From assembly GCA_944390105.1 (NCBI GenBank), contig CALXOV010000035.1, forward strand, positions 1 to 64,000: a DNA stretch of 64,000 bases, given 5' to 3'. The first letter of the stretch is position 1. Each line of letters begins with the position of its first letter. Below are positions 17,060 through 26,607 of this stretch, one piece after another. The notes below the pieces were generated by a model, which made no database searches, was not told the DNA's origin, and was given only the letters and a program-made list of their open reading frames with translations. Made by a program: the position numbers and the translations under genes. The stretch comes from an uncultured Succinivibrionaceae bacterium (GTDB taxonomy: Bacteria; Pseudomonadota; Gammaproteobacteria; Enterobacterales; Succinivibrionaceae).

Positions 17060-17992
17060 ATGCCTGATATGAACTACGGCAACATCAAATATGCCATCAT
17101 TCCTGTAGCGGGATTAGGAACCCGTCTGCTGCCTGCGACTAAGGCCATTCCCAAAGAAATGCTGCCCTTAGTAGATAAGCCGTTAATTCAGTACGTAGTG
17201 CAAGAAGCGGTAGCCGCGGGCATTAAGAATATTGTGCTCGTCACTCATTCCTCGAAAAACGCCATTGAAAACCACTTTGATACCTCCTTTGAATTAGAGG
17301 CCACCTTAGAAAAACGCGTCAAGCGTCAGCTGCTCTCTGAGGTACAGAACATTATTCCTAAGGATGTCACCATCATGCATGTGCGCCAAGGCGAAGCCAA
17401 AGGTCTCGCGCATGCCATCATGTGCGCCAATCCGATTGTCGGAAAAAACCCCTTTGCCATTTTGCTGCCAGACGTGATCATTGATGATGCTAAAGCCGAT
17501 CCGTCACGCGATAATTTAGCGGCTATGGTCAAGCGCTTTGAGGAAACCGGTACTGCCCAGATCATGGTGGAGCAAGTGCCGCAGTCGGAAGTTAGCGCCT
17601 ACGGCATTGTCGATCTGCAGGGCAAGAATCCTAAACCTGGTGAAGATGTGATGATAAAGAGTATCATCGAAAAGCCGTCAATTACCGAAGCCCCGTCCAA
17701 TTATGCGGTAGTCGGCCGCTACGTGCTACCGGCGGAAATTTGGCCGCTGTTCAAGCGCACACCGCTCGGCGCCGGCGGCGAATTCCAGCTTACCGATACC
17801 ATCGATATCTTAATGAATATTGAAAACGTTAATGCGTATGCGATCGTCGGACAGAGCCATGACTGCGGCAATAAGCCAGGCTACGTGAAGACCTTTATCG
17901 AATATGCCATGCGACATCCCGCTATCGGTAAGGACATCTGTGATTTCATCCAACATTTAGCTAATCCACAGCAAAAACATGAATCCGCATAA
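17060..17992 (+). CDS. galU: UTP-glucose-1-phosphate uridylyltransferase
   Basis: Makes UDP-glucose for envelope polysaccharides and galactose metabolism; cytoplasmic. 310 aa. The nucleotide-binding signature [20 protein letters not shown] lies at about residues 16-35, with LPDVIIDDA (about 136-144), the glucose-binding IEKP and [10 protein letters not shown] segments further on. AAGGAAG precedes the ATG. Its end overlaps yhdT by 14 bp, coupling it to yhdT-panF. Confidence 0.96.
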   Translation: MPDMNYGNIKYAIIPVAGLGTRLLPATKAIPKEMLPLVDKPLIQYVVQEAVAAGIKNIVLVTHSSKNAIENHFDTSFELEATLEKRVKRQLLSEVQNIIPKDVTIMHVRQGEAKGLAHAIMCANPIVGKNPFAILLPDVIIDDAKADPSRDNLAAMVKRFEETGTAQIMVEQVPQSEVSAYGIVDLQGKNPKPGEDVMIKSIIEKPSITEAPSNYAVVGRYVLPAEIWPLFKRTPLGAGGEFQLTDTIDILMNIENVNAYAIVGQSHDCGNKPGYVKTFIEYAMRHPAIGKDICDFIQHLANPQQKHESA

Positions 17993-18254
17993 GGAAGATA
18001 AGACCTGCCCGCCTGCCGGGCAGGCTGAAAAATTTACTCAAATCGATAAAGAAGCGCGCGCAAATTTAATTGCCGCCATCTTTATTACCGTCTATTTCTG
18101 GCTTACTATCTATTTGTTCAAAGACAGCAGCGCCACTTTGCTGTCGTTGCCCATGTGGTTTATGCTAAGCTGCATAGGCGGTTATCTGCTCTCTATCGGC
18201 GTAGTGTGGTTTTTAGTGCGCAAAGTAATGCGCAATTTCCGTTTAGATGACTAA
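17979..18254 (+). CDS. yhdT: YhdT-family small membrane protein
   Basis: 91 aa with two membrane helices (about residues 29-47 and 58-80): [13 protein letters not shown] and [28 protein letters not shown]. This DUF997 family is regularly encoded directly before panF, as here, and may be an accessory to the symporter. It overlaps the end of galU; its ATG is in the last codons of galU. Confidence 0.85.
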   Translation: MNPHKEDKTCPPAGQAEKFTQIDKEARANLIAAIFITVYFWLTIYLFKDSSATLLSLPMWFMLSCIGGYLLSIGVVWFLVRKVMRNFRLDD

Positions 18255-18296
18255 CAGCCAGCCCCCCTTTCGTCTGGTGTGCAGAGGATCATATTC

Positions 18297-19784
18297 ATGC
18301 AAACGCTGACCGTATTGCTGCCGGTACTCATATTTTTAGTGCTACTACTTTTTATCGGCTATCGGGCTAATCATCAGTTAAAGTTAAGCCGCGATTTTCA
18401 ATCCGAATATTTCTTAGGCAGCCGCAGTCTATCGGGCGTAGTGTTGGCTATGACCTTAGTTGCCACCTACGGCTCGGTTTCAACCTACGTGTCAGGTCCG
18501 GGCTTGGCTTGGGGTTATGGCCTAGGCTGGGTGGTATTTGCAGCTCCGCAGATCATTACCGGCTTTTTAATCTTAGGCATCCTCGGCAAAAAGATGGCCT
18601 TGCTGTCGCGTTCCACCGGAGCACTGACCGTAATAGACCTGCTCTATGCGCGCTTCATGAGCCGCAGTCTATGTGTGCTACTGTCCTTAGTGCTGCTTAT
18701 CTTCTTTGCTGCCACCACGGTAGGGCAATTTGTCGGCGGCGCCCAGATCTTTGCAGCCATTACCGGGCTTAACTATAAGGCAGGTCTCCTGCTCTTTGCT
18801 GCCGTGACCGTAATTTATACCGCAGGCGGCTTTCGTGCGGTGGTGCTGACTGATGCAGTATGTGCCATCTTGATGCTCGCCGGTATGCTGCTCTTAGGCG
18901 CTGTCATCTTAGCTGACGGCGGCGGACTTAGCGCCATTATGGCCAAACTAGCTGCCACCTCGCTTGACGCAAGCGGGCACAGCACGCTCCTGACTTACAA
19001 TGCCGGTGGCGCGCTACCGCTGTCGCTCTTGTTTTCAGCTTGGCTCTTAGTGGGCTTTTGCACAGTAGGACTGCCGCAGTCGATGGTTCGCTGCATGAGC
19101 TACCGTTCGACAGAAGATCTGCACCGCGCCATGCTGGTGGCTACCATTATCTGCGGCGCGCTGATGATTGGACTCACCCTTTTGGGGGTCTTTGCGCGAG
19201 CACTGATTGATAAACTGCCAGCAGGCGGCAGCGATGCCCTAATTCCGACTTTAATTGTCAATCATATGCATCCGCTGTTGGCCGGCATTACCATCATCGG
19301 GCCTTTGGCTGCCACCATGAGTACTGTAAGCTCGCTGCTGATTGCTGCCTGCTCGGCTGTCGTGCGCGATCTTTATTTACAGTTGCAGGGACATCCCTGC
19401 CCGGATGCATCCGCCAAAAAAGTTTCTAAATTGCTGACGCTGGCTATCGGTACAGTATGCATTGTGCTGGCACTCTATCCATTGGACATCGTAGCGTGGA
19501 TTAATTTGTTTGCCTTCGGGGGGCTGGAAAGCGCCTTTTTATGGCCGATGGTACTAGGGCTTTTCTGGATGAAAATGAACCGGCGCGGTGCACTGTTAAG
19601 CGTTATCTTAGGCCTTGGCCTCTACACCCTCTTTGCTATCTTTAAAATTAATCTGTGGGGCTTTCACAATATCGTATGGGGCTGCGCTGCAGGTTTTATC
19701 GGGGCGTTGCTGGGCAGTTTTACAGGCCCTGCTGATAGGCAAGAAATTTTGCTGCGCTTCTTCCCGCATAAAGTACGCCTTTAG
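18297..19784 (+). CDS. panF: Sodium/pantothenate symporter
   Basis: Sodium-coupled uptake of pantothenate (precursor of CoA) across the inner membrane. 495 aa with about 13 hydrophobic helices; SSS-family features include the N-terminal DFQSEYFLGSRSLSG, GPGLAWGYGLGWV and GLPQSMVRCMSYRS. ATG 18297 has AGAGGAT upstream; the TTG/ATG at 18279 would overlap that site. Forms a gene pair with yhdT, matching the enterobacterial arrangement. Followed by a hairpin at 19788-19811. Confidence 0.9.
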   Translation: MQTLTVLLPVLIFLVLLLFIGYRANHQLKLSRDFQSEYFLGSRSLSGVVLAMTLVATYGSVSTYVSGPGLAWGYGLGWVVFAAPQIITGFLILGILGKKMALLSRSTGALTVIDLLYARFMSRSLCVLLSLVLLIFFAATTVGQFVGGAQIFAAITGLNYKAGLLLFAAVTVIYTAGGFRAVVLTDAVCAILMLAGMLLLGAVILADGGGLSAIMAKLAATSLDASGHSTLLTYNAGGALPLSLLFSAWLLVGFCTVGLPQSMVRCMSYRSTEDLHRAMLVATIICGALMIGLTLLGVFARALIDKLPAGGSDALIPTLIVNHMHPLLAGITIIGPLAATMSTVSSLLIAACSAVVRDLYLQLQGHPCPDASAKKVSKLLTLAIGTVCIVLALYPLDIVAWINLFAFGGLESAFLWPMVLGLFWMKMNRRGALLSVILGLGLYTLFAIFKINLWGFHNIVWGCAAGFIGALLGSFTGPADRQEILLRFFPHKVRL

Positions 19785-19787
19785 TCT

Positions 19788-19811
19788 AAGCTGCCGCCCC
19801 GTGGGCAGCTT
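19788..19811 (+). terminator. Hairpin after panF
   Basis: AAGCTGCC / GGCAGCTT, 8-bp perfect stem with an 8-nt loop, followed after six bases by AATTTTA. Plausible but weak terminator. Confidence 0.5.
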
Positions 19812-19921
19812 AAGCCAATTTTACCTACATTTGATTAGATATTGTATTTTATCTTTAAAAATCATAATGTTGGCTTATGGTTGTTTTTTGCCGCACGCGC
19901 TTAAAACTACACATTTTAGCT

Positions 19922-19927
19922 TATAAT
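19922..19927 (+). promoter_or_regulatory. Candidate -10 element for the MFS gene
   Basis: Consensus TATAAT 48 bp before the start codon; the best -35 match, CTTAAA, is weak. AGGAAAG-type purine runs lie between it and the ATG. Confidence 0.35.
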
Positions 19928-19974
19928 GATCTGACGACTTAAACACATTTATAGGAAAGCAAAAGGCAAAGCAG

Positions 19975-21345
19975 ATGAACTGGAAAGTAGTACTGGCTAT
20001 TCTGACCTGCAACGTAGTGTTGATGAGTTCAAGCTATACTATGCTGATCCCGTTCCTGCCCCTATATCTGGCCAATGAGCTCAAGGCTGATCCTGATACT
20101 GTCAACATGTGGACCGGCGCAATTTTTGCCGTGTGCTTTGCCGTAACCGCCGTGATGGCGCCGGTATGGGGCAAAATGTCCGACAGCCGCGGACGTAAGC
20201 TGATGGTGTTGCGCTCCTCCTCCTTAATTGCTTTGGCCTATCTATTAGGCGGCCTCGTGACGAGTCCGCTGCAGCTCTTTTGCGTGCGGGTGCTGCAGGG
20301 CTTTGCCGCCGGCCTATGGCCGGCTTCATTATCTTTAATGTCCGCCTACGTCCCGAAAGCTAAGGTCGGCATCAGCATGGGGGTAATGCAGTCAGCTAAT
20401 ATCTGCGGCGGCATTATCGGCCCATTGTTTGGCGGCGTCTTAGCGGAAACTTTCGGCATGCGCGTGTCCTTTTTCATTGCCGCCGGCGCACTGGCCGTAA
20501 TTACTTTAGTAACGCTGTTCTTTATTAAAGAGCCGCCCAAACAGGTTCAAGCCGCGACTCCCGCTGCCGGACGCGTTGCCTCGCCCTATCGTGCGCTGCT
20601 CAATAATGCCACTATTCGCATGCTGCTGCTGTGCACCGGCTTGACCAATATGGTGATTTTACTGCTGCAGCCCATTATGACCCTCTATATTGGGCAGCTG
20701 CGCGGCACGCAGGAAAACTTGCTGATGGTCTCAGGATTCGTCTTCTCCTTCTCCGGCATTGCCGGCGCGCTGGCAGCTCCGATTTGGGGGCGGCAAGGCC
20801 AAGCTCACGGTTTCTTTAAAACCGAAGTGATCTCTCTTTTTGCAGCCGGGCTGCTCATCTGCTCACAGTTTATCCCCAGCACCCTGATCCCTTTTGCCAT
20901 CTTAAACTTTATTGTTGGCCTAGGCTTTTCCGGTATTTTCCCGTCAGCCAATGCGATGGTCATCGTGCATACTGCCCCTACGCAGCGCGGCACCGCCTTC
21001 GGCCTATTGTTCTCCGCGCAACAAATTGGTGGGACCATTGGCCCGCTTGCCGGCGGCCTGCTCGCTACCTTTATTGATTTGGCCTATATCTTCCCGATTT
21101 CCGGATCAATTTTAGTCCTGATGAGCATAGTACTGTTCTTTAAGGCTCCCCCTGCCATGCGCGAAAAGACCTCCGGGCAGACGCAGACTGCAGCTAAACG
21201 TCAGGAAGTCATTGATCGCATTAAGCAGGAAGTGCTGGAAAACATGCAGGCCGAGCAGGCAGCTAAAGCCCAAGCGCCAAAGCCATCAGCGCAAGGCCCC
21301 TTCCGCGAAGCGCCGCATATGGACGGCAAAGTGCATTTAGATTAG
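19975..21345 (+). CDS. MFS drug/metabolite exporter, MdtG-like
   Basis: 456 aa, 12 predicted helices. The motif-A loop between helices 2 and 3 is GKMSDSRGRKLMVLR (about residues 64-78), and the helix-5 antiporter-type motif GIIGPLFGGVLAE is present (about 143-155). Best matches the MdtG (YceE) branch of drug:H+ antiporters. The C-terminal 60 residues form a charged cytoplasmic tail rich in Lys, Glu, Ala and Pro, longer than in E. coli MdtG. Substrate unknown. Confidence 0.82.
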   Translation: MNWKVVLAILTCNVVLMSSSYTMLIPFLPLYLANELKADPDTVNMWTGAIFAVCFAVTAVMAPVWGKMSDSRGRKLMVLRSSSLIALAYLLGGLVTSPLQLFCVRVLQGFAAGLWPASLSLMSAYVPKAKVGISMGVMQSANICGGIIGPLFGGVLAETFGMRVSFFIAAGALAVITLVTLFFIKEPPKQVQAATPAAGRVASPYRALLNNATIRMLLLCTGLTNMVILLLQPIMTLYIGQLRGTQENLLMVSGFVFSFSGIAGALAAPIWGRQGQAHGFFKTEVISLFAAGLLICSQFIPSTLIPFAILNFIVGLGFSGIFPSANAMVIVHTAPTQRGTAFGLLFSAQQIGGTIGPLAGGLLATFIDLAYIFPISGSILVLMSIVLFFKAPPAMREKTSGQTQTAAKRQEVIDRIKQEVLENMQAEQAAKAQAPKPSAQGPFREAPHMDGKVHLD

Positions 21346-21411
21346 CCCGCATGTGTTAGAGACTTGAGCTCAATTTGCGCTTAAAGCGCTCAACACTGGG
21401 AATGCTATCAA

Positions 21412-21435
21412 CCGGCAGTCCATGCAGACTGCCGG
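21412..21435. terminator. Hairpin between convergent MFS and aroA genes
   Basis: CCGGCAGTC / GACTGCCGG, perfect 9-bp stem, 6-nt loop, between converging stop codons. No T-run on either strand, so possibly a shared Rho-type or mRNA-end hairpin. Confidence 0.4.
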
Positions 21436-21448
21436 ATCCAGATTGTGC

Positions 21449-22729
21449 CTAAGCCTGCGTGCAGCGGCTCAAGAAATCCTTAAAGAAATTAGGATAGGTC
21501 TTATGCGTGCACTGCGGCTCTGCAATCACTATCGGGCGATCGAAGGCGCACAAAGACAGCGCCATCGCCATGCGGTGGTCATTGTAGGTGGCAAAGGTCG
21601 GAATATCCTGATTGCGCGTACGCGCGTCTACCGCAATAAAATCCGCCCCGCATTCTACCTTAACGCCTAATTTGCGCATCTCAGTGCTCAACGCCGCAAT
21701 GCGATCCGTTTCCTTGACGCGCCAGCTGGCGATATTGCGCACCACCACCGGACCTTGAGTAAAAAGCGCCAACGGCACTAAAGTCATCGCCGCATCGGGC
21801 ATGTCATTCATATCAATATCAATGCCTTTAAGCCCGTGAGGCGCCTTACGCACCGTCACCTGATGCGCATCGACCGTGACTTCAGCTCCCATCTGTGCAA
21901 GCACCTGGGCAAATGCCGCATCGCCCTGCACACTGTGCGCCCCCAGCCCCTCTAGTGTAATTTCACCACCAATTGCCGCAGCTGCTAGGAAATAAGTTGC
22001 CGCTGAGGCATCGCCTTCTACTAAAAATGTAGCAGGAGCAACATATCCGCTTGCCCCAACGGTGAAGCGGTGCCAGCCTTCGCGTTTTACCTCCACGCCA
22101 AAACGCGCCATTAAGCGCAGCGTCATATCAACGTAGGGTTTAGAGATAAGCTCGCCTGAAACCTTAATCGTCAGCCCGCCGGCTAGCGGTGCGGCCAACA
22201 AAAGCGCAGTAATAAACTGCGAGGAAGTATCTCCCGGAATGGCCAGCTCATGGCAATCTACCTGCCCACCGACAATCTCAAGCGGCGGATAGCCATCATT
22301 ATTCAGATAGTTAATCTGCAGTCCGAGGCTTTTGAGACCTTCGACTAAAGGCCCGATGGGGCGCTGGCACATGCGCTCCTCACCCGTTAAGACAAACTTG
22401 CCACACGAGAGCGCCAGCGCGGCGGTTAACGGGCGCATCACCGTACCGGCATTGCCCAAAAACAGGGTCAAAGCCTCCCCTTGATGGTCAAAAGCACCGT
22501 CTAAACCGGTCACCTGTACATTAGTGCCATCAAGCTCAAGCTTCACCCCTAAGGCCCGTAAAGCCTCTAACATGCGCTCGGTATCATCCGAGCGCAGCAC
22601 ATTGTGCAGGGTAGTGGTGCCGCGCGCTAAAGCAGATAGCAATAAGGCGCGGTTGGTAAGACTCTTAGACCCCGGCAGCGCTAAGCTGCCGTGGATTGAA
22701 CCTAGCTTAGGTATGCTTAAAGTATCCAT
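21449..22729 (-). CDS. aroA: 3-phosphoshikimate 1-carboxyvinyltransferase (EPSP synthase)
   Basis: Sixth step of the shikimate pathway: shikimate-3-phosphate plus PEP to EPSP. 426 aa. Signature 1 in LPGSKSLTNRALLLSALA (about residues 18-35), the PEP-loop LFLGNAGTVMRPLTAALA (about 89-106) and signature 2 RVKETDRIAALSTEMRKLG (about 340-358). The GNAGT-type loop and following residues look like a class I, glyphosate-sensitive enzyme. Three bases downstream of hisC; the hisC-aroA order matches the aminotransferase-aroA pairing in many gammaproteobacteria. Confidence 0.96.
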   Translation of the reverse strand: MDTLSIPKLGSIHGSLALPGSKSLTNRALLLSALARGTTTLHNVLRSDDTERMLEALRALGVKLELDGTNVQVTGLDGAFDHQGEALTLFLGNAGTVMRPLTAALALSCGKFVLTGEERMCQRPIGPLVEGLKSLGLQINYLNNDGYPPLEIVGGQVDCHELAIPGDTSSQFITALLLAAPLAGGLTIKVSGELISKPYVDMTLRLMARFGVEVKREGWHRFTVGASGYVAPATFLVEGDASAATYFLAAAAIGGEITLEGLGAHSVQGDAAFAQVLAQMGAEVTVDAHQVTVRKAPHGLKGIDIDMNDMPDAAMTLVPLALFTQGPVVVRNIASWRVKETDRIAALSTEMRKLGVKVECGADFIAVDARTRNQDIPTFATYNDHRMAMALSLCAFDRPIVIAEPQCTHKTYPNFFKDFLSRCTQA

Positions 22730-22732
22730 AAT

Positions 22733-23836
22733 TTACCGCGGATTTTCCTGCAGATACTGCCCAAGCAGCGCAAAGAGCTTATCATTCTGCTCCGGCGTAC
22801 CGATAGAAATGCGCAGAATAGTATCAAGGCCATAGCCCTTAACCGGACGCACAATCACTCCGCGCTCTAGCAGATATTGATAAATCGGCAGGCTGTCGCG
22901 TTTGAAGTCCACTGCCACAAAGTTCGCGGCACTGGGGATCATGAACAGCTGATGGGCCTTACAGAACTCCGCATAGCGCTTGCGCTCAGCATTATTGACC
23001 TTAACTACATGAGCCAAATGTTCCGTATCCTGTAGCGCAGCAATCGCCGCCGCCTGCGCGGCAGCATTGACGTTAAACGGCGCCCGCAGCGTATTAACGA
23101 GCGCAGCAATCTGTAAATTGGAGACCATATAGCCAATGCGCAGACCGGCAAGGCCATAGGCCTTAGAGAAGGTGCGGCACACTAAAAGATTGGGACACTC
23201 CGCAATCCATTTAGCGGTATCGACAAAGGCACTTTCCTGATATTCATTATAGGCCTCATCAATCACCACTAAAGTCTGCTCCGGCACCTGCTTGACGAAA
23301 GCTTTAAGTGTAGCGTAATCAATGGCAGTTCCGGCAGGATTAGACGGATTGGCCAGCACCACTAAACGCGTATTTTCATCAATAGCCTGCAGGAGCGCGT
23401 CCGTATCGACGCAGTAATCTTTAAGCGGAACCGTGCGTAAGGTTGCAGCAGCCACCGTCGCTTCCATCGGATAGACGATAAAGGACAGCTCTGGCATCAC
23501 AACATTGACCTGGGGGTTGGCAAAGCACTGGAAAATTAAATTAATCAGTTCATTGGAGCCGTCACCTAAGGTCAGGCTAGCCGGATCATAGCCAAAGCGC
23601 TCGTGCAACGCCTGCTTTAAATAATAACCGTTGGCATCCGGATAATAATGACAATTGACAATAGCGGCTTGGGCTGCGGCAATAGCCTTAGGACTCATGC
23701 CGAACGGGTTTTCATTGGAGGCAAGTTTAATCACCTCGCTAAGGCCGAGTTCACGCTGTACTTCTTCAATCGGTTTTCCGGCTTGATAGGGCTTAAGCTG
23801 CGCTAAGCCGCCGTTTACGAGCTTACTGTAATCCAT
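22733..23836 (-). CDS. hisC: Histidinol-phosphate aminotransferase
   Basis: PLP enzyme of histidine synthesis; by position next to aroA it may also serve aromatic amino-acid transamination. 367 aa. N-terminal LKPYQAGKPIEEVQRELG, substrate-loop LASNENPFG, VIDEAYNEY and the PLP-lysine segment RTFSKAYGLAGLRIGY. ATG 23836 is preferred: AAGGAG lies 9 bp upstream; the frame's earlier ATG at 23845 touches the ribosome-binding site itself. No other his genes are near. Confidence 0.93.
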   Translation of the reverse strand: MDYSKLVNGGLAQLKPYQAGKPIEEVQRELGLSEVIKLASNENPFGMSPKAIAAAQAAIVNCHYYPDANGYYLKQALHERFGYDPASLTLGDGSNELINLIFQCFANPQVNVVMPELSFIVYPMEATVAAATLRTVPLKDYCVDTDALLQAIDENTRLVVLANPSNPAGTAIDYATLKAFVKQVPEQTLVVIDEAYNEYQESAFVDTAKWIAECPNLLVCRTFSKAYGLAGLRIGYMVSNLQIAALVNTLRAPFNVNAAAQAAAIAALQDTEHLAHVVKVNNAERKRYAEFCKAHQLFMIPSAANFVAVDFKRDSLPIYQYLLERGVIVRPVKGYGLDTILRISIGTPEQNDKLFALLGQYLQENPR

Positions 23837-23883
23837 AGTTAACATCTCCTTGCTGCCCCTATTCTAATGCACGCTCTGCGCTT

Positions 23884-23940
23884 TAAAAAACTAAACCGCC
23901 GCCTAGCGCACTAATTAAGTGCACAAAAAAGGCGGCGGTT
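23884..23940 (-). terminator. Terminator of nifU-nifS
   Basis: On the minus strand AACCGCCGCC and GGCGGCGGTT form a 10-bp stem whose loop holds a smaller GTGCAC-type hairpin, followed by TAGTTTTTTAAA. Separates nifS from hisC. Confidence 0.75.
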
Positions 23941-23963
23941 ATCTTTATAGCGTAAATTGCAGC

Positions 23964-25214
23964 CTAGGCGCGCACTTCCTGACTGTCAGGATCGAACACA
24001 TGATCCGCCTGAGCGATCGCAGGCTTATTTTGATTCCAGTACGGTGATAGCTCGCGCAATCTTGCAATAATCCCCGGCAGCACCTCAAGGGTCTTGTCGA
24101 TTTCATCCTCCGTGGTATAGCGCGACAGCGAGAAGCGAATCGTACCGTGCGCTGCGGAGAACGGGATCTCCATGGCCTGCATCACATGCGACGGTTCAAG
24201 CGACTCCGAGCTGCAGGCAGAGCCGGAAGAGGCCGCGATGCCATACTCATTGAGCATCAGCAAGATAGCTTCGCCTTCGACAAACTTAAAGGCAATATTC
24301 AAGGTATTAGGGGTACGGTGTCCCTCATCCCCCATCACCATGCACTCAGGAACGCGCGCTAAAATACCCTGCTCAAGCTTATCGCGCAACGCGCGCACGC
24401 GCGTATTGAGCTCGTCCAAATGCGCTTTAGCCAACTCGCAGGCCACACCGAGACCCACAATGTACGGCACATTTTCCGTGCCGGCGCGGCGTCCGCGCTC
24501 CTGATGTCCGCCGTGCAGATACGGAATAAAACGCGTACCGCGGCGCACGTACAATACGCCAATGCCCTTAGGCGCATGCAGCTTATGCCCAGAAAATGAG
24601 AGCATATTAATCGGGCTGTCCTTAACGCTGACGGGAATTTTGCCCACCGCCTGCACCGCATCAGTGTGAAACAGGACCTGATGGGCCGCAGCAATTTCAG
24701 CAAGCTTAGGCACCGGATAGATATTGCCGGTTTCATTATTAGCCCACATGATGGAAGCCAGCGCAGTGCGCTCATTGAGCAGCGCCTCAAACTTTGCGGG
24801 ATCAATATCTCCCTCACGGCTGACATCCAGATAATGCATGGTGACGCCGTGATTAGATAAAAACGTGCTCGTATCGATGATAGCCGGATGCTCGACCTTA
24901 GTGGTAACAATCTCATTCTTATTTTTCTGCGTCCACAAGGCCGTCCACAGTGCGGTATTGTCAGACTCCGAGGCACAGGAGGTAAAAATAATTTCATCCG
25001 GATAAGCCGCGCCGATAAGATCGGCCACCTGCTCGCGTGCTTTCGTGATGGCCTTTTCTACCGGCAAACCAAAGCCGTGCTGCGAGGAGGCATTGCCGTA
25101 ATAAGTCGTAAAGTACGGCATCATTTCCTCCACGACCTCAGGAGCAATGCGGGTAGTGGCATTGTTATCTAAATAAATGCCGCCCAAACCCTCGCCTAAA
25201 TTTCTGCTGTCCAT
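23964..25214 (-). CDS. nifS: Cysteine desulfurase, NifS type
   Basis: PLP enzyme removing sulfur from cysteine for Fe-S cluster assembly. 416 aa. IYLDNNATTRIAPEV at the N-terminus, PLP Lys in SFSGHKLHAPKGIG (about residue 215), and the catalytic persulfide Cys in SSGSACSSESLEPSHV (about 338). Short SGSACSS loop groups it with NifS/IscS (group I). The C-terminal extension after GIIARLRELSPYWN is about 25 residues of poorly conserved sequence. Pairs with nifU upstream, an arrangement used for general Fe-S assembly in several anaerobes without nitrogenase. Confidence 0.94.
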   Translation of the reverse strand: MDSRNLGEGLGGIYLDNNATTRIAPEVVEEMMPYFTTYYGNASSQHGFGLPVEKAITKAREQVADLIGAAYPDEIIFTSCASESDNTALWTALWTQKNKNEIVTTKVEHPAIIDTSTFLSNHGVTMHYLDVSREGDIDPAKFEALLNERTALASIMWANNETGNIYPVPKLAEIAAAHQVLFHTDAVQAVGKIPVSVKDSPINMLSFSGHKLHAPKGIGVLYVRRGTRFIPYLHGGHQERGRRAGTENVPYIVGLGVACELAKAHLDELNTRVRALRDKLEQGILARVPECMVMGDEGHRTPNTLNIAFKFVEGEAILLMLNEYGIAASSGSACSSESLEPSHVMQAMEIPFSAAHGTIRFSLSRYTTEDEIDKTLEVLPGIIARLRELSPYWNQNKPAIAQADHVFDPDSQEVRA

Positions 25215-25247
25215 AACATAATTCTTTATCTGCTAACAATTAACCTA

Positions 25248-25278
25248 CAGACGGCTAAAACTGTTGCTAGGCCGTCTG
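25248..25278 (-). other. Hairpin between nifU and nifS
   Basis: CAGACGGC / GCCGTCTG, 8-bp stem with a 15-nt loop in the 74-bp gap. No T-run; likely a processing or attenuation point. Confidence 0.4.
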
Positions 25279-25288
25279 CACCTGCCGC

Positions 25289-26200
25289 TTAGACGCGCTT
25301 GACGCTCAGCGTTCCATCTGCTTCCTTGAGCTTCTTATCAAGGAAGGTTAAGGTCATTTCAGCCATCATGCCCTCACCGGCTGGGCCTGACAATTTGACC
25401 TGCACAACCGTGCCATCGATGCCAGATAAAGTCACCTCCGAGCCGTCAGCCGGCAGCCCGTCATTAAAGGCCTGCAGCACTGCCTTAACCTTAGCTTCAT
25501 ACGGTGAGGCACTGCTCTGTCCGGCTACCGCAGCGGCCGTCGATGCCGGAGCCGGGGCCGTAGAGGTGGCAATCTTGATGCCCTCAAGCGGGGTCGGCAC
25601 AAAGCCCGGACGCGGTACGCCGCATTTTTCTAAGTCCACCCACACCTCATCAATAATTTCTTCAATGCGCATATGGCAGGACTGACAGCCGCCACCGGCT
25701 TTAGTGTAATTGGTAACTTCTTCCACGGTGGTTAAATGATTTTCCCACACCGCTTTCTTGATCTTATTGATGCCAACCCCAAAGCAGTGGCAGACGATTT
25801 CGCCATCATCATGCGCCTGCTCATAGCTCTTGCCGTGATAATTGGCCACCGCCGCATCTAAAGCCTCACGCCCCATCACCGAGCAATGCATTTTCTCCGG
25901 CGGCAGACCGTCTAAATAATCAGCAATATCCTGATTAGTGATCTTCTGCGCCTCTTCCACGGTTTTGCCCTTGATCATCTCGGTTAAAGCCGAGGATGAA
26001 GCGATGGCGGAGCCACAACCGTAAGTCTGGAAGGAAGCATCTTCAATCACATTGGTAACTGGATTAATCTTCAGCATCAGCCGCAGCGCGTCGCCACAGA
26101 TAATCGAGCCGACGTCGCCTACTGCATTAGCATCCGGCATGACACGGGCATTGCGCGGATGCAGGAAGTGATCTTTGACCTTGTCAGAATAATCCCACAT
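25289..26200 (-). CDS. nifU: Fe-S scaffold NifU with degenerate C-terminal domain
   Basis: 303 aa, three domains. The IscU-like domain (about 1-125) keeps its three cluster Cys in SIICGDA, YGCGSA and KMHCSVM. The central [2Fe-2S] domain (about 133-185) has VCHCFGVG and GGGCQSCHMR. The C-terminal NFU domain (about 235-303) keeps the fold pattern (DGTVVQVKLSG...EMTLTFLDKKL) but the usual CxxC is gone: where homologues read TGACAGCPSA this protein has SGPAGEGMMA. It therefore can hold a transient cluster only on the N-terminal domain. A 35-residue Ala/Pro/Thr linker separates domains 2 and 3. Confidence 0.93.
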   Translation of the reverse strand: MWDYSDKVKDHFLHPRNARVMPDANAVGDVGSIICGDALRLMLKINPVTNVIEDASFQTYGCGSAIASSSALTEMIKGKTVEEAQKITNQDIADYLDGLPPEKMHCSVMGREALDAAVANYHGKSYEQAHDDGEIVCHCFGVGINKIKKAVWENHLTTVEEVTNYTKAGGGCQSCHMRIEEIIDEVWVDLEKCGVPRPGFVPTPLEGIKIATSTAPAPASTAAAVAGQSSASPYEAKVKAVLQAFNDGLPADGSEVTLSGIDGTVVQVKLSGPAGEGMMAEMTLTFLDKKLKEADGTLSVKRV

Positions 26201-26342
26201 TTATAAAACCTCGATAGTATGATGCTGTTTTAACCGCTGGTTATTATAGGCTATTGCGTAGCAGCTACAGCGCTGGTGAAAGCTTTTCTCAGGGAAAAGC
26301 TAAGCTGGCAGTAACTAAAAAACTCCAAACTTACCAACTGAC

Positions 26343-26371
26343 GCTTTACGGGCAGGCACTGCCCGTAAAGC
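26343..26371. terminator. Hairpin after copA
   Basis: GCTTTACGGGCA / TGCCCGTAAAGC, a perfect 12-bp stem with a 5-nt loop, 21 bp downstream of the copA stop (minus strand). No T-run. Confidence 0.45.
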
Positions 26372-26391
26372 AAGGTGCGCATTTACAGAGA

Positions 26392-26607
26392 TTATTTATC
26401 CTCAATTGAGGTCACGCTGAAGCCTAAAGCGCCAATCACCCCGGCAATCATCTCATTGGACAGGGTGCTGTCAAAATTACCCTGCGCGCACTTGTCCTCA
26501 AGGGATACCGCAACCTCGCAAGCTCCTGGCAGTGCACTTAGAGCTTGAAGAACCGACGCAGTGCAATGGGCACAGTGCATACCCTCAATATGAATTACTT
26601 TATGCAT
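26392..26607 (-). CDS. CopZ-like copper chaperone embedded in copA
   Basis: An in-frame ATG inside copA (26607-26605) would give a free 71-aa HMA protein, MHKVIHIEGMHCAHCTAS..., the size and look of a stand-alone CopZ chaperone. The minus strand has AGGAG at 26621-26617, 9 nt before this ATG, a textbook ribosome-binding site within the ATPase reading frame. So copA mRNA may yield both the fused ATPase and a separate chaperone, a different route to the E. coli CopA(Z) frameshift product. Independent translation is an inference from the signal. Confidence 0.5.
   Translation of the reverse strand: MHKVIHIEGMHCAHCTASVLQALSALPGACEVAVSLEDKCAQGNFDSTLSNEMIAGVIGALGFSVTSIEDK

Noticed and set aside
23964-26200. 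Nitrogen-fixation gene cluster
   Set aside because: Only nifU and nifS are present; without nifHDK neighbours they are best read as a general Fe-S assembly pair.
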